From assembly GCA_946480515.1 (NCBI GenBank), contig CAMLKX010000001.1, forward strand, positions 1 through 40,015: a stretch of 40,015 bases of DNA, read 5' to 3'. The stretch comes from an uncultured Sphingomonadaceae bacterium. GTDB taxonomy: Bacteria > Pseudomonadota > Alphaproteobacteria > Sphingomonadales > Sphingomonadaceae. Positions within the stretch are counted from its first letter, which is position 1. Every line of letters starts with the position of its first letter. Made by a program: the position numbers and the translations under genes. The notes beneath the pieces were generated by a model, which saw only the letters and a program-made list of their open reading frames with translations, ran no database searches and was not told the origin of the DNA. Positions 33,320 through 40,015 of this stretch are shown piece after piece.

Positions 33320-34009
33320 ATGCTTGTTGCGGTCCCCGCCGTCCTCTCACCCGACCAGCTCAACGAAATTCGTGGGCTGCTTGACTCGGGAGCGTGGGAG
33401 GACGGCCGGGCAACCGCTGGTCAACAGTCTCAGCTTGCAAAACATAATCTCCAGCTGTCGGCATCCTGCCCCAAGGCCCAGGCTGCTGGGGAAACTGTGC
33501 TGAGCGCGCTGTCGGCAAGCGGGCTCTTCATGTCGGCGGCGCTTCCCCACCGCGTGTTCCCGCCCTTGTTCAGCCGGTACGAGGCGAACGACGAGCATCG
33601 CTTCCATAATCACGTGGACAACGCGATCCGCTACCTGCCGGATCGGTCCGGGCGCATTCGGACAGACCTGTCGGCGACGTTGTTTCTGTCAGAACCTGGT
33701 GACTATGACGGCGGTGAACTGATCGTCGAGGACACCTATGGCGCTCACTCGGTGAAGCTGGCGGCGGGCGATCTCATCCTCTATCCGTCAACCTCGCTTC
33801 ACCGCGTTGAGCAGGTCACCCGCGGCCGCCGGATGGTGTCATTTTTCTGGATTCAGTCGATGGTTCGCGATGACGGGCAGCGAAGCCTGCTGCTCGACAT
33901 GGACGCGGCGGTCCGTTCGCTTGCCGAAACTGTCGGCGACGACAATCCCGCAGTGGTGTCGCTGACCGGAACCTATCACAACCTGCTGCGCCGGTGGGCC
34001 GACTGCTAG
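33320..34009 (+). CDS. PKHD-type Fe(II)/2-oxoglutarate hydroxylase (PiuC/YbiX-like)
   Basis: 229-residue dioxygenase-fold protein. The iron triad is His98 and Asp100 in HVDN plus His161 in TSLHRVEQV, and an Arg in RGRR near 168-171 would bind 2-oxoglutarate. Other family segments are TLFLSEPGDYDGGELIVED and AAGDLILYPS. E. coli YbiX and Pseudomonas PiuC lie beside siderophore receptors and are iron-regulated. The same arrangement is seen here, and it is probably co-transcribed with the receptor. The substrate is unknown. The 3' end faces the leftward secreted-protein gene with a 4-base gap. Confidence 0.93.
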   Translation: MLVAVPAVLSPDQLNEIRGLLDSGAWEDGRATAGQQSQLAKHNLQLSASCPKAQAAGETVLSALSASGLFMSAALPHRVFPPLFSRYEANDEHRFHNHVDNAIRYLPDRSGRIRTDLSATLFLSEPGDYDGGELIVEDTYGAHSVKLAAGDLILYPSTSLHRVEQVTRGRRMVSFFWIQSMVRDDGQRSLLLDMDAAVRSLAETVGDDNPAVVSLTGTYHNLLRRWADC

Positions 34010-34013
34010 CTGA

Positions 34014-34418
34014 TTATTCCGCGACCGGTGTGTCGCCTTGCACCTGCTCGCGCCGCTCTTTCTTAGCCTGATCAATCAGCTGCTGGAGGCAGCCGGTGAA
34101 GCCACCCGGGCCAACTGCCGAGCAGCTGTTGGTCCCGGTCGCGCCGACTGTTTCGAGCGTTTTAGCACGCGCGGCCCATGATTCGCGTGCCTGCCGCGGG
34201 CCGCCGCTCCGAAGCTTCTCTGGAATCCGGTAGCGTTCGCCTTCCGGTCGACGGGCGCACACGACGACATTGTCGTCCGTGGACCGCGGACATGGGTCGG
34301 TCCCGTAGACGATCACTTCAGACACTTTCTGCTGCGCGCCGGCGGGAGTAGCCACGAGGCCGGACGCGCCCGCGGCGAGCCCGAGGGTCGTAACCGCCCC
34401 GATCAACAGTTTGCGCAT
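34014..34418 (-). CDS. Secreted small four-cysteine protein of unknown function
   Basis: 134 residues. It has a cleavable-looking signal peptide, MRKLLIGAVTTLGLAAGASG with the hydrophobic core ending near ATPAGA (about residue 28). The mature part has four cysteines (in DPCPR, VVVCARR, NSCSAV and GCLQQL), which could form two periplasmic disulfides. No recognised domain. ATG 34418 has GGAGGG at ideal spacing, and longer in-frame starts up to 34490 lack one. It is the last gene of the leftward run that includes dsbB and coq7. I recall similar proteins in sphingomonads but know no function. Confidence 0.78.
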   Translation of the reverse strand: MRKLLIGAVTTLGLAAGASGLVATPAGAQQKVSEVIVYGTDPCPRSTDDNVVVCARRPEGERYRIPEKLRSGGPRQARESWAARAKTLETVGATGTNSCSAVGPGGFTGCLQQLIDQAKKERREQVQGDTPVAE

Positions 34419-34467
34419 TCCAGTCCCTCCAACACGGCTTGAGCGGACAAAGCCTCGCTCGGTTCCG

Positions 34468-35031
34468 TCATATGCGTTTCGACAGGGCAATGGCTACCCT
34501 GCAGCCGAGCCGGATGGCGCCGGTCAGCAACGGGTAGGCCGGTGCATCGGCAGCGCCCGCGGCCCGTGCCGTGTCCCGATGCTCAAGCTCTTCAAGCTGG
34601 AACTCGGCAATGTCGGCGGCGAATTCGGGATCGCTGTCATCAAGTTCGGCCAGCTGCTGGTGATAATGACGGTCGATCTCGGTCTCGACCGCCTCGGTGC
34701 AGGCCATGGCCGCTTCCTCCGAGATCAGCGCAGTCACTGCCCCAAGCGCAAACCCAGCCACATCCCACACCGGTTGGAGCATGGTCGGCCGCACACCCCG
34801 CGCAGCGAGCATGGCGTCGAACCGGCGCCGGTGCCGCTCTTCCTGCGATGCCATCCGGGCGATCAGCTTGGCGGCCGGCCGGCGATCGCCGAGCACCGCG
34901 AGCTGGCCGGCATAAATTCGCGTTGCGCCAAACTCTCCGGCCTGATTGACGCGAAGCATCGATGCTGGGTCGGGCCGGCGATCGCCGGGATGCCAGCGGC
35001 GGCTCAGCGGGGACGCTGAAGGATCAGCCAT
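34468..35031 (-). CDS. coq7: Demethoxyubiquinone hydroxylase, COQ7 family
   Basis: Di-iron monooxygenase for a late ring hydroxylation in ubiquinone biosynthesis, 187 residues, membrane-associated. Carboxylate and His ligands are visible: Glu33 in NQAGEFGA, Glu64 and His67 in QEERH, Glu113/Glu116 in CTEAVE, Glu148 and His151 in EELEHRD. The length is that of the short bacterial form. It starts at ATG 35031 and overlaps the end of dsbB by 28 bases. This gives the genome a ubiquinone pathway independent of the Coq4-like gene at 6294. Confidence 0.95.
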   Translation of the reverse strand: MADPSASPLSRRWHPGDRRPDPASMLRVNQAGEFGATRIYAGQLAVLGDRRPAAKLIARMASQEERHRRRFDAMLAARGVRPTMLQPVWDVAGFALGAVTALISEEAAMACTEAVETEIDRHYHQQLAELDDSDPEFAADIAEFQLEELEHRDTARAAGAADAPAYPLLTGAIRLGCRVAIALSKRI

Positions 35032-35498
35032 AAGATCACCAACGCTCCGCCAAGCGAAATAATCGCATTCCAACCTGCCATCGAAATGCCGAGGAATTCG
35101 AATTGCACTTGGTCGCAGCGGATCAGCGGTGCTGACAGGATTGCGTCAAGGGTCGCTCCGCCGGTCGCCGCGCAGGTCGTCAGCCCTTCCCAAAGTCCAG
35201 CCTCAACCCCGGCGTGATACACGCCGATCGCGCCGGAAGTGGCGATCGCGAGACTGGCCAAAATCACCAGCACCCTGGCTGGCTGGCTGGCTGCCGTGAA
35301 GGCGAAGGCGCTTCCGGCGAGCAGGATAGCAGCCGCGTGTGGCCAGCGTTGCCAGTAACACATCTCGCAGGGGTTGAGCCCGCCGAGATACTGCGATCCC
35401 AGCGCTCCCCCAAGCAGTGCTGCCGGCAACAGCAGAGCGATCAGCCGAGCGATGCTTGCTGGCTGCAGCCCTTCACGCTGATCGACGATGCTGGCCAC
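35004..35498 (-). CDS. dsbB: Disulfide bond formation protein B
   Basis: Inner-membrane quinone reductase that reoxidises DsbA, 164 residues with four membrane helices. The first redox pair is Cys44/Cys47 (PCEMCYWQRWPH, the diagnostic segment), the second is Cys109 and Cys128 (LTTCAATG, LIRCDQ). It lies 7 bases after the ctp gene stop and overlaps coq7 by 28 bases, so all three are in one leftward operon. It is a likely partner of the DsbA-like lipoprotein at 26797. Confidence 0.95.
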   Translation of the reverse strand: MASIVDQREGLQPASIARLIALLLPAALLGGALGSQYLGGLNPCEMCYWQRWPHAAAILLAGSAFAFTAASQPARVLVILASLAIATSGAIGVYHAGVEAGLWEGLTTCAATGGATLDAILSAPLIRCDQVQFEFLGISMAGWNAIISLGGALVILWLILQRPR

Positions 35499-35505
35499 CG
35501 ATCGT

Positions 35506-36837
35506 TTACCGCTGGGTGACCTTCTGAGCCGGAGCGGTCGCCATGTTCAGCCGCTTCAACGACTTGAGCGCATAATCGAGCTGGAAGTCCTTGATGCCCT
35601 TCTTCTCGAGCTCGGCGGCGGTGACGGAGAAGCGAGGATCGACGGAGTCGTCTTGCTCGAGCACCTTGTCGTCGATCTTGGCCTGGTTGACGAGGTGGCG
35701 GCGAAGATCTGCTTCCCGAAGCTTCGGCCTGCTTTCATAATCGGGGTCTGACAGCTGCGGGACGACGATGTCAGGATCGATCCCGCCCGCCTGAACCGAC
35801 CGGCCCGACGGCGTATAGTAGCGAGCGGTGGTCAGCCGGATCGCGCTGGTCGGACCAATCTGCAGCACCGTCTGAACCGAGCCCTTGCCGAAGCTCTGCT
35901 CACCCATGACGACGGCGCGGCGCTGATCCTGGAGGGCACCGGCGACGATCTCGGCCGCCGAGGCACTCCCGGCGTCGATCAGGACCACCACCGGCCTTCC
36001 GCGAGCAAGATCCCCGGACTTGGCGTAGAAACGCTCGATGTCGTCCTTGCGACGGCCGCGCTCCGAGACGATCTCGCCACGATCAAGGAAGGCGTCGCTG
36101 ACCGAAATCGCCTCGTCCAGGAGTCCCCCGGGGTTCGACCGCAGGTCGACGACATAGCCGGTTACGCGCCCGCCGGTGGCTTTCTCAATCGACAGCAAGG
36201 CGGCTTCGGTGGCTGCGCCCGTCTGTGCCGAGAAGCCGTTGATGTTGATGATTCCGACGTTGTCGCGCACCTCCCATTTCACCGGCTTCAACTCGATGCG
36301 TTCGCGGACAAGCTGCACATCGAACGGCTTGTCGCGCCCGACGCGGACGATCGTCAGCTTGATCCTTGAGCCGGGAGCGCCGCGCATCTTTTCGACTGCC
36401 TCGTCCAGGGTCATGCCGTAGATGAGCTCGCCATCGAGGTGAGTGATGTAGTCGCCTGCCTTGATCCCGGCGCGGGCCGCAGGGGCGTCCTCGGTCGGGG
36501 TGATGACCTTGACCGCGCCGTCTTCGAGCGAAACGGACAGCCCGAGCCCGCCGTAGTTGCCGTCGGTCGTCGAGCGAAGGGTGCTATATTCCGTCGCCTC
36601 GACATAGGCGCTGTGCGGGTCGAGCGCGGCGAGCATTCCGTCAATGGCGCCCTTGATCAGCGTGTGGTCGTCGACCGGCTCGACATAATTCAGCCGGACC
36701 CGCTCGAACACGTCCATGAACGTCTCAAGCTCCTTGTAGGTGTCGACGTCCGCCGCGGCGAGCGTGCTGGTCGTCACCGGAATGAGGGCGAGCGCTCCGA
36801 CGAGGGCCAGCGGGGGGAGGAGCTTCCGGATCATCAT
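35506..36837 (-). CDS. ctpA: Carboxy-terminal processing protease (S41 family)
   Basis: Periplasmic Ser/Lys endopeptidase acting on C-termini of envelope proteins, 443 residues. It has an N-terminal signal (IRKLLPPLALVGALALIP), a helical pre-domain (YVEPVDDHTLIKGAIDGML), a PDZ domain near 85-170 (GLGLSVSLEDG, AGIKAGDYI) and the protease core. Catalytic Ser293 is in GSASAAEI and Lys318 in SFGKGS, 25 residues apart as in E. coli Prc. ATG 36837 has AGGA at good spacing. It follows the EnvC-like gene by 57 bases. In E. coli a related protease turns over cell-wall hydrolases, so the neighbourhood makes functional sense. Confidence 0.95.
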   Translation of the reverse strand: MMIRKLLPPLALVGALALIPVTTSTLAAADVDTYKELETFMDVFERVRLNYVEPVDDHTLIKGAIDGMLAALDPHSAYVEATEYSTLRSTTDGNYGGLGLSVSLEDGAVKVITPTEDAPAARAGIKAGDYITHLDGELIYGMTLDEAVEKMRGAPGSRIKLTIVRVGRDKPFDVQLVRERIELKPVKWEVRDNVGIININGFSAQTGAATEAALLSIEKATGGRVTGYVVDLRSNPGGLLDEAISVSDAFLDRGEIVSERGRRKDDIERFYAKSGDLARGRPVVVLIDAGSASAAEIVAGALQDQRRAVVMGEQSFGKGSVQTVLQIGPTSAIRLTTARYYTPSGRSVQAGGIDPDIVVPQLSDPDYESRPKLREADLRRHLVNQAKIDDKVLEQDDSVDPRFSVTAAELEKKGIKDFQLDYALKSLKRLNMATAPAQKVTQR

Positions 36838-36894
36838 TGCAAATCCTGCTGCAGGCTTCGCGCGGAACGCGAGCACATGGCTAAGTCGATCATT

Positions 36895-38064
36895 CTAACG
36901 GCTCTCTGATGCATTGGACAGCATATCAGATGAATGCGCCATGAGGGCCGGAGAAGCGGGCTGGCCGCGATAGCTCAGCTCAATTCCAACCTGGCCGAGC
37001 GAACGCCCCAAGGGTTCTCCAGCTGCTAGCCTGGTCCCCACCGGCAACTCGGTGCGGACGCCGGTCAGCAGGCTCATCCAGCCGTTGCCATGATCGATGA
37101 TCACCACGCCCTCGCGTCGGCGGAATGGTCCGGCGAAGGCGATCCGGCCGCTGCTCGGCGCAACGACGCCTCTACCTTTTGCAGTGTCGATAAGAACGCC
37201 GCGAGAGCGGATACCAACCGGCGAAACGTCGCCCAGGCCGTCGATCAGGCGGCCCTGAACAGGCAGGCGATACTCGATCGTTCGGGGCGGCGCTTCGTCC
37301 TGCGAGGCGGCCGGTCGATCCGGAAGGGCCGGGAGTAGCGCCAGATCCTGGGCGATCCGGGACGACGAGCGGCGGTCGTCAATCTGCCGTTCGAGCGTCA
37401 CGACATCTTCCACTCGGGCCGCGGCGATGTCACTCAGATCAAGCGACTCCGCCGCAAGGCTGGTCGACCGGCTTGAGGCCTGCTGCTCGAGAGCGGCAAA
37501 GCGCGCCTGTTCCTTGCGCAATGCCTCGCGACTGCTGATCAGGGCCTTGGCCGTTGAGTCGAGCCGCGCCGCCAGTCGTTCATGATCGCGAACTTCGTTG
37601 GCGAGCGCAGCCGTTCGCTGTCGGATCGTCGGCAGGGAGGCTCGAACAAGCTGGCGCACACGGATGAAGTCCGTCGTTGAGTCGCCGCTTGCAATGGCGA
37701 GCAGCGGTGGGCGGCGGGCCATGGTAATCAGGCCGCCGACCAGCCGCGCTGCCGGCCTCTGCTTCCGGACCAGCTCTGCGCGACGGTCTTGAACCATCTG
37801 GGCGAGCTTGCGATGTTCGGCTCCGACGGCGCTGATGCGCGCTTCGGCCGCGTCGATCGCAGCCACCGCTGCCACCTGAGTGGCGCGCAGTTTCGCAGCT
37901 TCGCCCTGGGCTTTACTCGCCTCTCCGCGAAGCCGCTCCGCTTCTGCTGCTGCTTTGCGCGCCTCTAAGCGGGCAACTTCCAGTGAGCCTTGCTGCTGCG
38001 CGGGTGCATCCCCTGATGCGAACAGCAACAATGCTGGAAGCAGGACGGCGAACAGGCGCGGCAT
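36895..38064 (-). CDS. envC: EnvC-like murein hydrolase activator (degenerate LytM domain)
   Basis: About 389 residues: signal peptide (MPRLFAVLLPALLLFASG), two coiled-coil stretches (about 25-110 and 170-260), then a C-terminal M23/LytM fold. The metal-binding residues of active M23 peptidases are gone. The first His site reads RSRGVLID, the YAHL site reads LLTGV, and the HxH site reads GQVGIEL. That is the hallmark of EnvC-type proteins, which activate amidases at the division septum without cutting peptidoglycan themselves. ATG 38076, overlapping the rlmH stop, is an alternative start. Confidence 0.9.
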   Translation of the reverse strand: MPRLFAVLLPALLLFASGDAPAQQQGSLEVARLEARKAAAEAERLRGEASKAQGEAAKLRATQVAAVAAIDAAEARISAVGAEHRKLAQMVQDRRAELVRKQRPAARLVGGLITMARRPPLLAIASGDSTTDFIRVRQLVRASLPTIRQRTAALANEVRDHERLAARLDSTAKALISSREALRKEQARFAALEQQASSRSTSLAAESLDLSDIAAARVEDVVTLERQIDDRRSSSRIAQDLALLPALPDRPAASQDEAPPRTIEYRLPVQGRLIDGLGDVSPVGIRSRGVLIDTAKGRGVVAPSSGRIAFAGPFRRREGVVIIDHGNGWMSLLTGVRTELPVGTRLAAGEPLGRSLGQVGIELSYRGQPASPALMAHSSDMLSNASESR

Positions 38065-38068
38065 GGGC

Positions 38069-38491
38069 CTAGCCATCGCGGTGGTAGGGGTGATTGGCAA
38101 GGAGCGAGGTTGCCCGGAACAATTGCTCAGCCAGCATGGCACGGACCAGAAGATGCGGCCAGGTCGCCGGTCCAAAGGAGAGCAGAAGATCGGCTGCGTC
38201 GCGCTCGGGCTGTGAATGGCCGTCCGCCGCACCGATCATGAACCGGGCCTCTCGCTTGCCCTCGTCACGCCAGCGCTCGAGGCGCTTGGCGAAGGCTGTC
38301 GAGGGCAGAGCTTCGCCGCGCTCATCGAGGACCACCATAACGCCGTTGGCGGAAAGCGGAGGCGAATTGCCACCCCGATCCGGCAGTTCGGTTACGCGTG
38401 TGGGCCAACTGATCCGCCTGAGATAGCGGTCGACAAGTTCCGCTTCGCTCGACCGGCCGATCTTCCCGCGCGCGATGATGTGCAGCAGCAC
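38069..38491 (-). CDS. rlmH: 23S rRNA pseudouridine-1915 N3-methyltransferase
   Basis: SPOUT methyltransferase, 140 residues, acting on helix 69 of 23S rRNA in the assembled ribosome. The SAM-binding knot is seen in FMIGAADGH and LLVRAMLAEQLFRA, and the C-terminal YHRDG tail is typical. It follows rsfS by 9 bases, in the usual nadD-rsfS-rlmH order. Confidence 0.96.
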   Translation of the reverse strand: MLLHIIARGKIGRSSEAELVDRYLRRISWPTRVTELPDRGGNSPPLSANGVMVVLDERGEALPSTAFAKRLERWRDEGKREARFMIGAADGHSQPERDAADLLLSFGPATWPHLLVRAMLAEQLFRATSLLANHPYHRDG

Positions 38492-38500
38492 CCTTCCTGG

Positions 38501-38890
38501 TTAGCCGCGCGAAGTGCCGGCAGCAGGAGCCGGGGCTTCATCGCCGAATGCCCACATCCGTTCGAGATTGTAGAAGCTGCGGACTTCCGGCCTGAACAGG
38601 TGAACCACAACATCGTCGGCATCGATCAACACCCAATCGGCGGTTGGAAGCCCCTCGATCCGAGCGATCTTTCCAGTGGCCTGCTTGATGCGGTCGGCCA
38701 GCTTGGTGGCCATCGAAGCGACTTGACGGGACGAGCGGCCGCTGGCGATCACCATATGGTCGGCGATGCTCGATTTTCCTGCGAGCGGAATGGTGATGAC
38801 TTCCACAGCCTGATCGTCATCAAGCGATTGCAGGACCAGCTTATGCAGGTCGTCAACGGGGGCGGCGGCCCCATTCGGGTCGTCAGGCAA
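38501..38890 (-). CDS. rsfS: Ribosomal silencing factor RsfS (Iojap/YbeB)
   Basis: Binds L14 on the 50S subunit and blocks subunit joining in starvation. 129 residues. Family segments are ADHMVIASGRSSRQVASMA, IEGLPTADWVLIDADDVVVHLF and RSFYNLERMW. The C-terminal tail is Ala/Pro-rich. The start is TTG 38890 with AGGAG six bases upstream. It overlaps the end of nadD by 8 bases, so translation is coupled. Confidence 0.95.
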   Translation of the reverse strand: MPDDPNGAAAPVDDLHKLVLQSLDDDQAVEVITIPLAGKSSIADHMVIASGRSSRQVASMATKLADRIKQATGKIARIEGLPTADWVLIDADDVVVHLFRPEVRSFYNLERMWAFGDEAPAPAAGTSRG

Positions 38891-39509
38891 GTTGTCTCCT
38901 ATGGGTTAAGCAATCGCTCGTCCCGGCGATCGGCCGATGCCAATCAGGATCAAGCGCGCGCAATTGTGTGGCGGATGTTGCGTCGGGCGGCAGGCGAAGC
39001 AAAAGAATCGCCGGTAGACTCCAACCCGTCCAGTTCCGTGCCTGGCGTGCGGGCCGGACGTAGCGCCGCAGCCATCCCATCGCGCGAGCCGCGCGGGCAG
39101 CGCCATCATATCCGGGCCGGGAGAGGACCGCAATCGGGACCGACCGGGCCAGGTCGCGCCAATGCTTCCACTGGTGGAATTGTGCAACAGTGTCGGATCC
39201 CATCAGCCAGATGAACCTGCGGCGGGGGAATCGCCGCTTGAGTGCTCGAACGGTGTCCACCGTGAAGCGCGTGCCCAGCCGATTCTCGATATTGCTGACC
39301 CGGATTGCCGCCCGCCGTGACCAGCGCCTGGCCGAGGCCATCCGGGCAGCGTAGGGTGCCATGTCCTTGGCTGGCTTGAGCGGGTTACCGGGCGAGACCA
39401 GCCACCACACCTCATCCAGACCCAATGCGCTCAAGGCAGCCAGGCTGATCCGTCGGTGCCCGCGGTGGGCCGGGTTGAAGGACCCGCCGAGCAGGCCGAT
39501 CAAGCGCAT
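38883..39509 (-). CDS. nadD: Nicotinate-nucleotide adenylyltransferase
   Basis: Makes deamido-NAD from nicotinate mononucleotide and ATP, 208 residues. The nucleotidyltransferase motif GGSFNPAHRGH is at 8-18. WLMGSDTVAQFHQWKHW is the NadD substrate segment, and the C-terminal SxTxxR signature reads SATQLR. It lies 49 bases after ftsH and overlaps rsfS by 8. With nudC in the window, both a synthesis and a breakdown enzyme for NAD are present, though at unlinked sites. Confidence 0.95.
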   Translation of the reverse strand: MRLIGLLGGSFNPAHRGHRRISLAALSALGLDEVWWLVSPGNPLKPAKDMAPYAARMASARRWSRRAAIRVSNIENRLGTRFTVDTVRALKRRFPRRRFIWLMGSDTVAQFHQWKHWRDLARSVPIAVLSRPGYDGAARAARAMGWLRRYVRPARQARNWTGWSLPAILLLRLPPDATSATQLRALDPDWHRPIAGTSDCLTHRRQLA

Positions 39510-39558
39510 CTTTCGCTCGGCAGCAGCGAGAGTACGCCGGTTTGACTGGCGCCTCTAC

Positions 39559-40015
39559 TCACGCGCCGGCGGGCGCTGGTCCTCCAAGGCCAGCGGCTGG
39601 GCGCTTGCTCTTGGGAACCGAAGACCCGGACGCCGGCAGCAGCGGCTTGTGCCCGGAGCCGCGATCCACGGTTCCGCCATCCAGCAGGGTCTTGATCTCA
39701 TCGCCGCTCAGCGTCTCATATTCGAGCAGAGCCTTGGCGAGGGTCTCCAACTGCTCCCGATTTTCGGTGAGCAAAGTCTTGGCGCGGTCATAGCCCTGTT
39801 CGACGATGCGCCGGATTTCCTTGTCGATCGCCTGGGCGGTCTCGTTGGACATGTTCTTCTGGCGATTGACCGAATAGCCGAGGAATACCTCCTCGTCCGC
39901 TTCGGCATATTGCAGGGGCCCGAGCGCATCGGACATCCCCCAACGCGTAACCATGTCGCGCGCCAGGCCAGTCGCGTAGCTGATGTCACTGGATGCGCCC
40001 GAGCTGACCTTGTCG
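39559..40015 (-). CDS. ftsH: ATP-dependent zinc metalloprotease FtsH, C-terminal part
   Basis: Only the last 152 codons are in the window. The 5' part lies beyond base 40015. The visible piece is the end of the M41 peptidase domain: SSGASSDISYATGLARDMV, TRWGMSDALGPLQY, FLGYSVNRQKNMSNETAQAIDKEI and LLEYETLSGDEI, then a short Gly/Pro/Ala tail. FtsH is a hexameric inner-membrane protease that degrades unstable and damaged membrane and cytoplasmic proteins. The zinc-site HExxH and the AAA domain are off the edge. Confidence 0.95.
   Translation of the reverse strand, partial: DKVSSGASSDISYATGLARDMVTRWGMSDALGPLQYAEADEEVFLGYSVNRQKNMSNETAQAIDKEIRRIVEQGYDRAKTLLTENREQLETLAKALLEYETLSGDEIKTLLDGGTVDRGSGHKPLLPASGSSVPKSKRPAAGLGGPAPAGA

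Noticed and set aside
36895..38064. EnvC-like protein as an active M23 endopeptidase
   Set aside because: All three His-containing metal sites of the M23 family are replaced, so an activator role fits better than an enzyme.
1..40015. Defence system, CRISPR array, biosynthetic gene cluster, retroelement or rRNA/tRNA gene
   Set aside because: No spacer-repeat pattern, no reverse transcriptase, nuclease-toxin or modular synthase genes, and no cloverleaf or rRNA-like stretches were found on either strand.

Overview
The window reads as chromosomal DNA of a GC-rich alphaproteobacterium, most likely Sphingomonadales. This is inferred from gene content and order (mutY/nudC back to back with a DUF721-dsbA-smc run; ftsH-nadD-rsfS-rlmH-envC-ctp-dsbB-coq7; fused cysNC with cysD and cysQ; a TonB receptor next to a PKHD hydroxylase), from protein sequence character, and from several TTG starts with good ribosome binding sites. 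No rRNA, tRNA, CRISPR array, insertion sequence or phage gene was seen. Genes are packed tightly on both strands. The largest gene-free stretch is only about 270 bases (13276-13543).

Layout. 1-3.7 kb: housekeeping genes (partial tyrA, a tiny membrane protein, a nuclease-fold protein, serS, an alpha/beta hydrolase). 3.75-15.67 kb: an accessory catabolic block. A TetR regulator, a D-aminoacylase-type amidohydrolase and a Coq4-like protein run rightward. A five-gene leftward operon (amidohydrolase-2, KshA-like Rieske oxygenase, two paired acyl-CoA dehydrogenases, acyl-CoA ligase) runs back to meet them. Behind its promoter lie a MaoC-like protein, a SnoaL-like protein and a broken third acyl-CoA dehydrogenase. 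Together they suggest CoA-dependent breakdown of a ring-containing substrate (steroid-, terpenoid- or alicyclic-like). The substrate cannot be read from sequence.

15.67-19.24 kb: sulfate activation operon cysD-cysNC-cysQ. 19.25-23.6 kb: LuxR-type regulator, SDR oxidoreductase, creD-like and LOG-like genes, the last two frameshifted. 23.6-31 kb: cytochrome c, nudC, mutY (with a suspicious internal deletion), DciA-like, DsbA-like lipoprotein, smc. 31-34 kb: a probable Fur-controlled siderophore receptor and its PKHD hydroxylase. 34-40 kb: a leftward housekeeping run from ftsH (partial) to coq7 and a secreted four-cysteine protein.

Points most worth a second look: the catabolic block and its Coq4-like member, two palindromes that look like its operators, several enzymes in it that lack family metal or catalytic residues, and a group of four small coding lesions between 15.4 and 25.8 kb. 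The lesions are either real decay or consensus errors in the sequence.
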